NCBI RefSeq assembly: GCF_045679555.1
Contig: NC_092094.1
Span: forward strand, 30,168,052-30,232,051
Length of the DNA stretch: 64,000 bases
From: Salvelinus alpinus
Taxonomy: Eukaryota > Chordata > Actinopteri > Salmoniformes > Salmonidae
Reading direction: 5' to 3'
This document shows positions 35,100 to 44,891 of the stretch, one piece after another; positions within the stretch are counted from its first letter, which is position 1; the number at the start of each line of letters is the position of its first letter. The notes below the pieces were generated by a model. That model was not told the DNA's origin. It worked only from the letters and a program-made list of their open reading frames with translations, and did no database searches. Position numbers and translations under genes: made by a program.

Positions 35100-35703
35100 A
35101 AATGTCTTTGTATGTAATCATAGAAAGCCTGCATATTCAAGATAGCATGCAGAGGTCACAGGTCTGTTGAGATCTTCACAATTGCTATAGTAGCCTAAAA
35201 CGCAAAGATTCGCTAAAAGCTTTAATCAATTACACTATGTACTTCTAATGTAATCTCAGCTGCAATTCAGTTGATTTTGGTTGTACTATTATATTAAGTA
35301 CAGTGATAACACATTACGTTGTTGTATACTGTAAATACAAAATATCTGACATTGTAGCCTATTCCCATTTGAACCTTGGGCTAGATTCTATAAGATACGC
35401 ACTAGCCGACACCCGCATAGTGGTTGTTTTGGTGAATTTGGTGTTTAGTACCAAATCCCAAAAACAACAAGTGTAATGGGTCCGCACTAAAAAAGATGTC
35501 ACATAAAGCTTGCTTCATTATCCCCCCCCCCCAAATTGTTTTTTTAACTGCAACAAGTACAGCGTAGAAGCGCGTTGAATAACGCATTCATAAATGGTAA
35601 AAAAAGACAGTCCAAAAATGTTTCATAAGGAATAAGGTTTTGAAGTGTCTGTCCCATATCTAGGAGATATAAGAAAACTCAGGAAAATAATTGTATATAT
35701 ATA
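35100..35703. other. Intergenic, no gene seen
   Basis: AT-rich sequence with a C homopolymer at 35522-35531. No exon, RNA gene or clear mobile element was recognised. Confidence 0.5.
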
Positions 35704-37280
35704 CAGTACCAGTCAAAAGTTTGGACACACCTACTCATTCAAGGGTTTTTCTTTATTTTTACTTTTTTCTACTTTGTAGAATTAAAGTGACAACATCAAC
35801 ACTATGAAGTACCTCATTTGGGATCATGTAGTAACCAAAAAAGTGTTAAAGAAATCGAAATATATTTTATATTTGAGATTCTTCAAAGAAGCCACCCTTC
35901 GCCTTGATAACAGCTTTGGACACTCTTGGCATTCTCTCAACCAGCATCATGAGGTAGTCACCTGGAATGCTTTTCCAACAGTCTTGAAAGAGTTCCCACA
36001 TATGCTAAGCACTTTTTGGTTGCTTTTCCTTCACTCTGCGGTCCAACTCATCCCAAACCATCTCAATTGGGTTGAGGTCGGGGGATTGCGGATGCCAGGT
36101 CATCTAATGCAGCACACCATCACGCTCCTTCTTGGTCAAATAGCCCTTACACAGACTGGAGGTGTGTTTTGGGTCAATGTCCTGTTGAAAAACAAATGAT
36201 AGTCTCAATAAACGCAAACCAGATGGGATGGCGTATCGCTGCAGAATACTGTGGTACCCATGCTGGTTAAGTGTGTGTTGAATTCTAAATAAATCACTGA
36301 CAGTGTCACCAGCAAAGCACCCCCAAACCAATCACACCTCCTCCTCCATGCTTCACGGTGGGAACCACATATGCGGATCATTCGTTTAGCTACTCTGCGT
36401 CTCACAAAGACGGCGGTTGGAACCAAAAATCGCAAAATTTGTACTCATCAGACCAAAGGACAGATTTCCACTGGTCTAATGTCCATTGATTATATTTCTT
36501 GGCACAAGCAAGTCTCTTCTTCTTATTAGTGTCCTTCAGTAGTGGTTTCTTGCAGCAATTCAACCATGAAGGCCTGATTCACACAGTATCCTCTGAAAGG
36601 TGATGGTGAGATGTGTCTGTTACTTGAACTCTGTGAAGCTGGTAACGCTAATGAACTTCTCCTCTGCAGCAGAGGTAACTCTGGGTCTTCCTTTCCTGTG
36701 GCGGTCCTCATGAGAGCTAGTTCCATCATAGCGCTTGATTGTTTTTGTGACTGCACTTGAAGAAACTTTCAAAGTTCTGGAAATGTTCCGGATTGACTGA
36801 CCTTCATGTCTTAAATTAATGATGGACTGTCATTTCTCTTTGCTTATATGAGCTGTTCTTGCCATAATATGGACTTTGTCTTTTACCAAATAGGGCTATC
36901 TTCGATATACCACCCCTACCTTGTCACAACATAAACTGGTTTGCTCAAACTCATGAAGAAGGAAAGAAATTCCACAAATGAACTTTTAACAAGGCACACC
37001 TGTTACTTGAAATGCATTCTAGGTGACTACCTCATGAATCTGATTGAGAGAATGCCAAGAGTGTGCAAAGCTGTTATGAAGGCAAAGGGTGGCTACTTTG
37101 AAGAATCTCAAATATAAAATATATTTCAAAAAAAATTAACACTTTTTGGTTACTACATGTTCCAATATGTGTTATTTCGTCATTTTGATGTCTTCACTAT
37201 TATTCTACAATGTAGAAAATAGTAAAAATAAAGAAAAACCCTTGAATGAGTAGGTGTGTCCAAAATATTGACTGGTACTG
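35704..37280 (-). mobile_element. Tc1-like transposon, nearly complete
   Basis: Terminal repeats CAGTACCAGTCAAAAGTTTG (left) and its inverse (right; CAAAATATTGACTGGTACTG) are flanked by TA. At 1,577 bp it is the usual length. The antisense transposase is broken into several frames: MVWGCFAGDTVSDLFRI and FQQDIDPKHTSS (36331-36104), and [29 protein letters not shown] (36756-36526). It is the same family as 44582-47584, in the opposite orientation. Confidence 0.88.
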
Positions 37281-37286
37281 TATATA

Positions 37287-37872
37287 CACTACCATTCAAA
37301 AGTTTCGGGTCATTTAGAAATGTCCTTGTTTTTGAAAGAAAAGCAATTTTTTTGTCCATCAAAATAACAGTTTCTTGGCAATTTCTCACATGGAATAGCC
37401 TTCATTTCTCAGAACAAGAAGAGACTGACGAGTTTCAAAGGAAAGGTCTTTGTTTCTGGCCATTTTGAGCCTGTAATCAAACCCACAAATGCTGATGCTC
37501 AGGATACTCAACTAGTTTAAACTAGTCTTTTTTTTCTTCTTTAATCAGGACAACAGTTGTCAGCTGTGCGAACATAATTGCAAAAGGGTTTCTAATGATC
37601 AATTAGCCTTTTAAAATGATAAACTTTGATTAGCTAACAAAATGTGCCATTGGAACGCAGGATTGATGGTTACTGATAATGGGCCTCTGTATGCCTATGT
37701 AGATATTCCATTAAAAATCAACCGTTTCCAGCTACAATAGTCAATTACAAAATTAACAGTGTCTACACTGTATTTCTGATGAATTTGATGTTATTTTAAT
37801 GGACCAAAAAAATTGCTTTTCTTTCAAAAACAAGTACATTTCTAAGTGACCCCAAACTTTTGAACGGTAGTG
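37287..37872. mobile_element. MITE with about 60-bp terminal inverted repeats
   Basis: The left end CACTACCATTCAAAAGTTT and the right end AAACTTTTGAACGGTAGTG are inverted copies extending about 60 bp, including TTGAAAGAAAAGC on the left and GCTTTTCTTTCAA on the right. TA flanks both sides (37285-37286, 37873-37874). The 586-bp interior has no transposase. It abuts the preceding Tc1-like element almost directly. Confidence 0.87.
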
Positions 37873-37971
37873 TATATCATTTAATTTTTACACATATTTA
37901 ATCCCTTGTTTTGGGTATGCATAAAATTACCTTCATACTTCCACTACTTTTTAAAAACTGGTACCAGTTAC

Positions 37972-38171
37972 CTTTAGACGAATCCCATGACACTGGTGGG
38001 AAAAAGTCATAGAGCAAAACGGAGACCACCATTGTGTTCATGAGAGTCTCATCTTTCCATAGTTTGTTGGCCAAACCGCTCAGGCGCTCCAGACGTTTTC
38101 GTGAGAAGACCGATTTTCGGGTTGATGTCTCATGGTCTGACAAACACCACTCTAGCTCTGCCACCTTTTCA
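37972..38171 (-). CDS. Unidentified candidate coding exon
   Basis: A 200-nt minus-strand open segment lies between a possible acceptor (CATCTGCAG|T) and a strong donor (AAAG|GTAACT). It reads EKVAELEWCLSDHETSTRKS, continues RKRLERLSGLANKLWKDETL and MNTMVVSVLLYDFFP, and ends VSWDSSK. The amino-acid composition looks like genuine protein rather than transposon or chance. I do not recognise the family, and no neighbouring exon was identified. It lies on the same strand as zp3, about 5.6 kb upstream of its start. It could be an exon of a gene spanning this interval, or an exon stranded by duplication. Confidence 0.45.
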
Positions 38172-38747
38172 CTGCAGATGCGGAAGTACGACACTGGCGG
38201 ATGTGGTGGATTGAGACACATCCAACTGATATGGGGATTTTTTTATTATGATACTTAAATTGACACCGGTGCATCAATCGACTAGGAGGTTAAACTAAAT
38301 GAGGGTTTCTATCAGCCTAATCGAGTTGTAGATTACATCTCACATTCCAGTGTTCGAACTTGTAAACAAGGCTGCATGGGATTTATCATAATATGACTCC
38401 GTCATGCAGCCAATAGCAAGTCCGCTTTAGGTATAATGCTAGGAGCCGCTTGTGGATTTGACAGCTTTTATGATTTTCAATTTGAATGTCATTATTTCTA
38501 TATAGACTACAATTTTTTGCTATGAACTTCTAACACAAGTGGGTTGGGTGTGGCTTCGTGACAATGACCACATGAGCAGCCGCTCTGATTTGAAGCTCTA
38601 ATGCAGTTACACCCCAGACACCGCCAAAGCACCAGCTATGCGAGTGGCGGCTGTCGCTAGTTAACACCCGATCTGATCTAGGCCTTAGCTGTGGGGTTCA
38701 CACTGTTTCACTAAAATTGCATTGGCCAATACAGTACTGTAATACCG

Positions 38748-38890
38748 TAATATATTCCATTTAAATAGCAGACGATTTTATCCAACAGTGAGTCCACGCA
38801 TTTTCATATGTGACCCCAGTGGGAATTGAACCCACAACTCTGGTGTTGCTAATGCCATGCTCTTACTAACAGAGTCGCATACAGAAACAC
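38748..38890 (-). repeat. tRNA-derived SINE
   Basis: The minus strand carries a tRNA-like B-box region (GTGGGTTCAATTCCCACTGG) preceded by a decayed A-box region and an anticodon-arm-like segment. The adjoining core TAGCAGACGATTTTATCCA is shared with the fragment at 8968. The tRNA fold is too degraded for a functional tRNA, so this is a SINE relic. Confidence 0.7.
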
Positions 38891-39679
38891 TACAGTACAT
38901 AAGTACAATACAATATACAATGAATACAATACAAGTGGAAGATGTTTGATTGCCATCCACATGAGTTTACCACCCTCCTACAGGCCGTGGATGAGGCATG
39001 CAATGGCATCAATCCAGGCCTATGTCAGGCTCGGATTCACCTTGCCAAAAGTTTTGCCCAGGTGCATGAATAATTAGGACATTTACTGTAATGTCGATGA
39101 TAACCCAAGGTCAAATGCTCAAGACAGGCTTGATGCAAACTAGTGCCTGCTAAACATTGTTTTTTTCAAGTATTGCATTTGTTGAATTTGGATACAGTAC
39201 ACCTATGTTGTAATTGTATCTGAACAATTCATTTATTTTTTGCATCAGTGATTGTGAAAGATGTCTTCAACACTCACACCTTTGATCACACATGGGATAG
39301 AAATTATGGATATGTGATGTTCAGTCAATTTTAATTGGTAGTGCATGTGTAATGTCTAATGTGAAAAGAGTGTAACGTACTGTGATTTACAGTACTTGAG
39401 CATATGACGTTCAAAGGGACATTTTGAAACATGTATCTTGCATTTTTTGCTATTGGAATTACTGGTTGTTAAAATAACAAAATTGAGAAGATATAATTAT
39501 GTTGTGTTTTGATGATTAAATCAATCTTCTCATGATATGTTACAGTAAACGTATATTGTGTATCAATGGTTATGTGGTGAAAGTTGTCTTCAAACTAAAT
39601 GAATGCACAATAAAAAGTTTTGAATACGAGACTTGCTGCATTACAAGTGTAACCAGTTTGGCGTTTTGTTTCATGTTTT
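38891..39679. other. Intergenic, no gene seen
   Basis: AT-rich sequence without a recognisable exon, RNA gene or defined mobile element. Confidence 0.45.
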
Positions 39680-40074
39680 TGTCAGGCCCTGATCTGTTTC
39701 ACCTGTCCTTGTGCTTGTCTCCACCCCCTCCAGGTGTCGCTCATCATCCCTGGTGTATTTATCCCTGTGTTTTCTGTCTCTCTGTGCCAGTTCGTCTTGT
39801 TTGCCACGTCAACCAGCGTTTATCTCCTAGGTCCTATTTTTCCCAGTCTCTGTTTTTCCTAGTCCTCCTGGTTTTGACCCTTGCCTGTCTGGACACCGAA
39901 CCCACCTGCCTGACCGTTCATCCTTCCCTGACCTCGAGCCTGCCTAACGACCTGTACTGTTTGGACTCTGACTTGGTTTATGAACTCTCGCCTGCCCCTT
40001 GTGTTATAATAAATATCAGAGCTCAACCATCTGCCTCCTGTGTCTGCATATGTGTCTCACCTTGTGCCCTTATA
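39680..40074 (+). mobile_element. Solo LTR, Ty3/gypsy, with 5-bp TSD
   Basis: Runs from TGTCAGGCCCTGATCTG to CCCTTATA, flanked on both sides by GTTTT (39675-39679 and 40075-40079). It contains AATAAA near 40008. Its first 250 bp match, in inverse orientation, the LTRs of the element at 42212-44253 (shared GATCTGTTTCACCTGTC, CCAGGTGTCGC, CCTCCTGGTTTTGACCCTTG). It is therefore a solo LTR of the same family. The open frame crossing it (39532-40095) is not a gene. Confidence 0.87.
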
Positions 40075-40229
40075 GTTTTAATCTCACAAGTATAGTGAAA
40101 TGCCTTTCTTGCTAGCTCCAAACCCAACAATGCACTATCAATATAAATGTAGCACAAAAAAACACACGAGAAATAAAAATAAGAGATGTGAAAATAGCAC
40201 CGAAGAGATTGAAAAAAATATCATCACCT

Positions 40230-40385
40230 TTTTTATATGTGAGGAGAATAACTTGTTTTCACCTCACGTGAATTACAGATTAATATGTGAAATTCAGTCT
40301 AAATTGTAGTTTCGCATGTGAAATTGCAAGATCACATGTGAGGTTAAATAATGTTATTCTCCTCACATGTAATGTTGCTGTTGCA
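40230..40385. repeat. Cluster of CACATGTGA-type palindromes and an inverted repeat
   Basis: ATGTGAGGAGAATAAC (from about 40240) is the inverse of GTTATTCTCCTCACAT (about 40352-40367). Between them are several CACATGTGA/CACGTGA-like palindromic words. A transcript would form a hairpin. No protein is encoded. Confidence 0.7.
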
Positions 40386-40489
40386 AATGATGTAATACTG
40401 TAAAAAGGTAAGAAAATTATAAAACATTTCCCATTTTCATTTTTCTGAGGGTAGGTATTCTGATTGCGGGGGGAAAAAATATATATAAA

Positions 40490-40700
40490 AAGTCTAAAGG
40501 GACAATGTAGGATTCGATGCTTCCACCTTGCGCTAATGCTTTTGAATTGAATCTGACTATCATGTTTAGGTGGATGAACTGCCACACACTAAGATACTGA
40601 CAGAACTGGAAAAACCTCCAATGACATGACATGTGTTGGTCACAAAGACCTTTCTCATGGCCATGGCCAAAATGTTGGATGTTAGCAAATGTTATTCTTG
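40490..40700 (+). repeat. Copy A of the zpb upstream region
   Basis: About 200 bp closely match 57615-57812, which lies just upstream of the ZPB-type promoter. Shared words include CACACACTAAGATACTGACA, CCAATGACATGA and AAATGTTGGATGTTAGCAAA. The copies diverge abruptly after AGCAAATGTTA, where the Tc1-like element follows here and the ZPB promoter follows in the other copy. It may be the remains of a duplicated ZP upstream region. Confidence 0.83.
40638..40650 (+). promoter_or_regulatory. Imperfect estrogen response element-like site (copy A)
   Basis: GGTCACAAAGACC differs from the palindromic consensus GGTCAnnnTGACC at one base. Copy B retains the same mismatch upstream of the ZPB-type gene. 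No gene lies directly downstream here, so function is doubtful. Confidence 0.45.
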
Positions 40701-42211
40701 CAAGTACACCTTGTGTACAGGTACAGGGCCTTCAGAAAGTATTCACACCCCTTCACTTTTTCCAACATTTGTTGTGTTACAGCAGGAATATAAAAGTGAT
40801 TAAATTGAGATGTTTTGTTACTGGCCTACACACAACACCCTATAGTGTCAAATTTTTATTTTTATTATTTTTTTTAAACATTTTTACAAATTACTTACAA
40901 ATGAAAAGTTGAAATATCTTGAGTATTTAACCTCCTTCGTTATAGCGAGCCTAAATAAGTTCAGGAGTACACATTTACTTAACAAGTGACATAATAAGTT
41001 GCATGGACTGTGTGCAATAATAGTGTTGAACATTATTTTTGAATGACTACCTCATCTCTGTACCCCACACATACTTATCTGTAAGGTCCCTCAGTCGAAC
41101 TGTGAAGTTCAAACACAGATTTGATCACAAAGACCAGGGAGGTTTTCCAATGCCTTGGTAGATTTTTAAAAAAGCAGACGTTGAATATCCCTTTTAGCAT
41201 GGTGAAATTATGAATTACACTTTGGATGGTGTATCAATACACCCACTCACTACAAACATACAGGCGTCCTTCCTAACTCAGCTGTCGGAGAGGAAGGAAA
41301 CATCTTAGGGATTTCACCATGAGGCCAATGGTGACTTTAAAACAGTTACAGAGTTTAATGGTTATGATAAAAGAAAACTGAGGATGGATCAACAACGTTG
41401 TAGTTACACCACAATACTAACCTAATTGACAGAGTGAAAAGGAGGAAGCCTGTAAAGAATATAAATATTCCAAAACATGCATCCTGTTTGCAACAAGGTA
41501 CTAAAGTAATACTGCAAAAATTGTGGCAAAGCATATTAACTTCATGTCCTGAATACAAAGTGTTTTGTTTGGGGAAAATCCAATACAACACATTACTGAG
41601 TACCACTCTTCATATTTTCAAGCATAGTGGTGGGTGTGCATGTAATCATTAAGGACTGGGGAGTTTTTCAGTATAAAAAAAGAAACTGAATGAAGCTGAG
41701 TTCAAGCAAAATCCAGACACTGAGAGATTAATTCACGTTTCAGCAAGACAATAACCTAACACACAAAGCCACATCTACACTGGAGTTGCTTACCAAGAAG
41801 ACAGTGAATGTTCCTGAGTGGCTTAGTTACAGTTTTGACGTAAATCTACTTGAAAACCTATGGCAAGACCTTAAAATGGTTGTCTAGCAATGATCAACAA
41901 CTAATTTGACAGAGCTTGAAGAATTTTCAAATGATTAATTGGAAAATGTCGCACAATCCAGGTGTGGAAAGCTCGTAGAGACTTACTCAGAAAGACTCAC
42001 AGCTGTAATCGCTGCCAAAGCTGCTTTTACAAGTATTGATTCAGAGGTGTGAATGTTCTGTATTGTGTCATGTTTAATGTTTTGTGTGGACCACAGGAAG
42101 AGTAGATGCTGCTTTTACAACAGCTAATTGGGATCCTAATAAAATACCAAATACTTATGTAAATGTTATATTTCTGTATTTAATTGTCAATATATTTCTA
42201 AAAGCATGTTT

Positions 42212-44253
42212 TATCAGGTATGAAAGTAAGACCCAGATGCAGACAACATCAAATTAACAATGGTTTAATAATCCAACAGGGGCAGGAAATAGACAGGTCA
42301 AGGCAGGCAGGGGTCAATAAACCAGAGGTGTGGCAAAGGTACTGGACGGCAGGCAGGCTCATTGTCAGGGTAGGCAGAGGTCAAGAATCCAGAGCTGGGG
42401 CAAAGGTACAGGTTGGCAGGCAGGCTCAGGGGCAGGCAGAGTGGTCAGGCAGGCGGGCTCACTCAGGACAAGCAAGGGTCAAAACCAGGAGGACAAGAAA
42501 AAGAGAAACTGGGAAAAGCAGAAGCTGAGAAAGAAATGCTGGCAACAGACGAACACAGGTATAAATACACAGGGGATAATGGGGAAGATGGGTGACACCT
42601 GGAGGGGGGTGGAGGAAATCACAAAGACAGATGAAACAGATCAGGGTGTGACAGTACCCCCCCCCCCCCCCCCGGCACATACCTGGTTGTCGGCGATGAG
42701 GGCTGGGTCCAGGATGTCTCTAGTGGGGACCCAGCACCTCTCGCATTACACCTCTCGCATCACAGTCCCGCCTTACAGACAGCTCCTGGTGTTGATCCTG
42801 TATTGCCGTTCCACTGGCGACAACCCAGCTCTGCCCAGTTGCATAGGCTCGGTAAACAGTGCCTCGGCCTTCGATGACTCTCGAGGAAGGTCGGGAAACC
42901 TCGGGTGCTCTCGACAACGGGACCGTTGGGAACTTCCGGGCTGACTCGGAGGCGAGGTGGAATCCCTGGACGTGCGAGCGAAATCGAATTCCCTCTCCAC
43001 CCGTCATTCCCGCAATCGCCCATCGATGCAAATGGTCAAAGCGATGAGGGAGTCAAGATCCGTGGGTAACCCCCGAGCAGGAAGCTCGTCCTTAACCTCC
43101 TCTGAGATGCCGTGGAGGAACATGTCGAACTGTGCTTCCTGGTTCCACACTCTCCCCGCTGCCAAAGTGCGGAAATCCACCGCATAGTCGGCCACTCTGC
43201 GGGTGTCCTGCTGGAGCTGGATTTGTTTCCAGGCAGCTTCTCTCCCGGAGAACAGGGCATCAAAAACCTTCCTCACCTCTCCCCCATGAACCCCTCCAGA
43301 CTCATGCACATGGCCGGCTGTTGTTCCCACACGGCGGTAGCCCAGGTGAGAGCCCTCCCAGACATCAGCGTGATGAGGTAGGCTATCATGGAGCGATCCG
43401 AGGGGAAGGAGGAGGGCTGAAGCTCGAAAATGAGGGCACACTGAGCTAAGAACGCCCAACAGGTGCTTGGCTCTCCATTAAAACGTTCTGGGGTGGTAAA
43501 CGGGGCTCCCGGAAAGGTGGAGTGGCCGGTGGGTCAGTGCTGCTAACCGCCGAGTTACTGAGGGGCGGTGGGGTTACCACTGTGGCAGGCTGCCCCCCAG
43601 ACAACCCGCGGAATTGTTTCAGCAGCATGTCCAATGCCCGGTCAGCCAACGTGTGGACCCCCTCCATAAGACTACAAAGCAAATCCTCGTGACTACAAAT
43701 GCAGGTCCCTGGGAGGAGATGGCATTGCTCAGCTGGACCGAGTCTGCTGGGTCAGTCATGGCCAGTTCGTACTATCAGGTATGAAGGTAAGACCCAGATG
43801 CAGACAACATCGAATTAACAATGGTTTAATAATCCAACAGGTGCAGGCAATAGACCGGTCAAGGCAGGCAAGGGTCAGTAAACCAGAGGTGGGGCAACGG
43901 TACCGGACGGCAGGCAGGCTCTGGGTCAGGGTAGTCAGAGGTCAACAATCCAGAGATGTGGCAAAGGTACAGGTCGGCAGGCAGGCTCAGGGTCAGGGGC
44001 AGGCAGGGTGGTCAGGCAAGCGGGCTCAGAGTTAGGACATGCAAGGGTCAAAACCAGGAGGGCGAGAAAAAGAGATACTGGGAAAAGCAGGAGCTGAGAA
44101 AAAATGCTGGTTGACTTGACAAACAAGACGAGCTGGCAACAGACAAACAGAGAACACAGGTATAAATACACAGGGGATAATGGGGAAGATGGGCGACACC
44201 TGGAAGGGGTGGAGACAATCACAAAGACAGGTGAAACAGATCAGGGAGTGACA
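42212..44253 (-). mobile_element. Ty3/gypsy LTR retrotransposon, internally deleted
   Basis: Two LTRs (42212-42653 and 43773-44253) in direct orientation enclose 1.1 kb. TGTTT flanks the element on both sides (42207-42211, 44254-44258). Read on the minus strand each LTR begins TGTCAC and ends CCTGATA. A G-run of about 18 bases next to the 3' LTR serves as polypurine tract. The interior has gag remnants joined to the C-terminal tail of integrase; protease, RT, RNase H and most of integrase are missing. Confidence 0.87.
42690..43758 (-). pseudogene. gypsy gag remnant fused to integrase tail
   Basis: The minus-strand ATG at 43758 reads MTDPADSVQLSNAISSQGP. Frameshifted segments follow (LADRALDMLLKQFRGLSGG; then VRKVFDALFSGREAAWKQI and RVWNQEAQFDMFLHGISEEV), which is the capsid part of Ty3/gypsy gag. 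After LTICIDGRLRE the frame decays, and at 42745-42690 the integrase C-terminal words RCWVPTRDILDPALIADN appear. The intervening pol has been deleted. Relatives of this gag have been domesticated in mammals, but this copy is plainly broken. Confidence 0.8.
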
Positions 44254-44523
44254 TGTTTTCACTTCGCCATTATGGGTATTGTGTGTAGATGGGTGAGAAA
44301 GAAAATCTATTTAATCCATTTTAAATTCAGGCTGTAACACAACAAATGTGTAATAAGTCAAGGGGTATGAATACACAGTCTGATTAATTTTCACATACAA
44401 GCCGTTTTTCTGTGTTGAAACGTTACTGTAGCAGAACAGAAATTATAAATTATCAAATGCTTAAATACATTTACTGAACTTGTGATACCTGACTGGCATA
44501 TCTTATGCACAGTTCAGGAGTCT

Positions 44524-44580
44524 AACTGTTTCAGTGTTCCGCAAGGTTCCATTTTAGGACCCTTATTATTTTCTCTGTAT
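44524..44580 (+). pseudogene. Short L2-type reverse transcriptase fragment
   Basis: Translated, the bases ending at 44578 read [17 protein letters not shown], the conserved RT block seen in the L2-type copy at 11952. Only this motif survives, directly adjoining the TA of the following Tc1-like element, so most of the LINE has been lost. Confidence 0.72.
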
Positions 44581-44891
44581 ACAGTACCAGTCAAAAGTTT
44601 GGACACACTGACTCATTCAAGGGTTTTTCTTTATTTCTACATTGTATAATAATAGTGAAGACATCAACACCATGAAATAACACATATGGAATCATGTAGT
44701 AACCAAAAAAGTGTTAAACAAATGAAAATATATTTTAGATTCTTCAAAGTAGCCATCCTTTTCCTTGATGACAACTTTGCACACTCTTGTCATTCTCTCA
44801 ACCAGCTTCATGATGTAGTCACCTGGAATGTATTTAAATTAACAGGTGTGCCTTGTTAAAAGTTAATTTGTGGAATTTCTTTCCTTCTTAG

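Larger units (their letters stand above)
40729..44378 (+). mobile_element. Tc1-like relic (CAGTGCCTTCAGAAAG family), split by an LTR element
   Basis: The left end is CAGGGCCTTCAGAAAGTATTC, followed by the family's internal sequence to 42211. The right part (44254-44378) continues exactly across the LTR element's target site: AAAAGCATGTTT joins TCACTTCGCCATTATGGG, as in the uninterrupted copy at 57400-57440. The transposase is reduced to scattered words such as TTTCAGCAAGACAATAACC. The right terminus is degraded. Confidence 0.78.

Noticed and set aside
38800-38880. Possible functional tRNA gene on the minus strand
   Set aside because: A B box is recognisable, but the A box and stems are degraded and a SINE core adjoins it.
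39532-40095. Plus-strand open frame of 187 codons with hydrophobic stretches
   Set aside because: It runs through a solo LTR with a clear target duplication; similar frames occur in the other LTR copies.
42330-42944. Plus-strand open frame of 204 codons
   Set aside because: It lies in the LTR and across the G/C homopolymer of the gypsy element, antisense to its coding direction.
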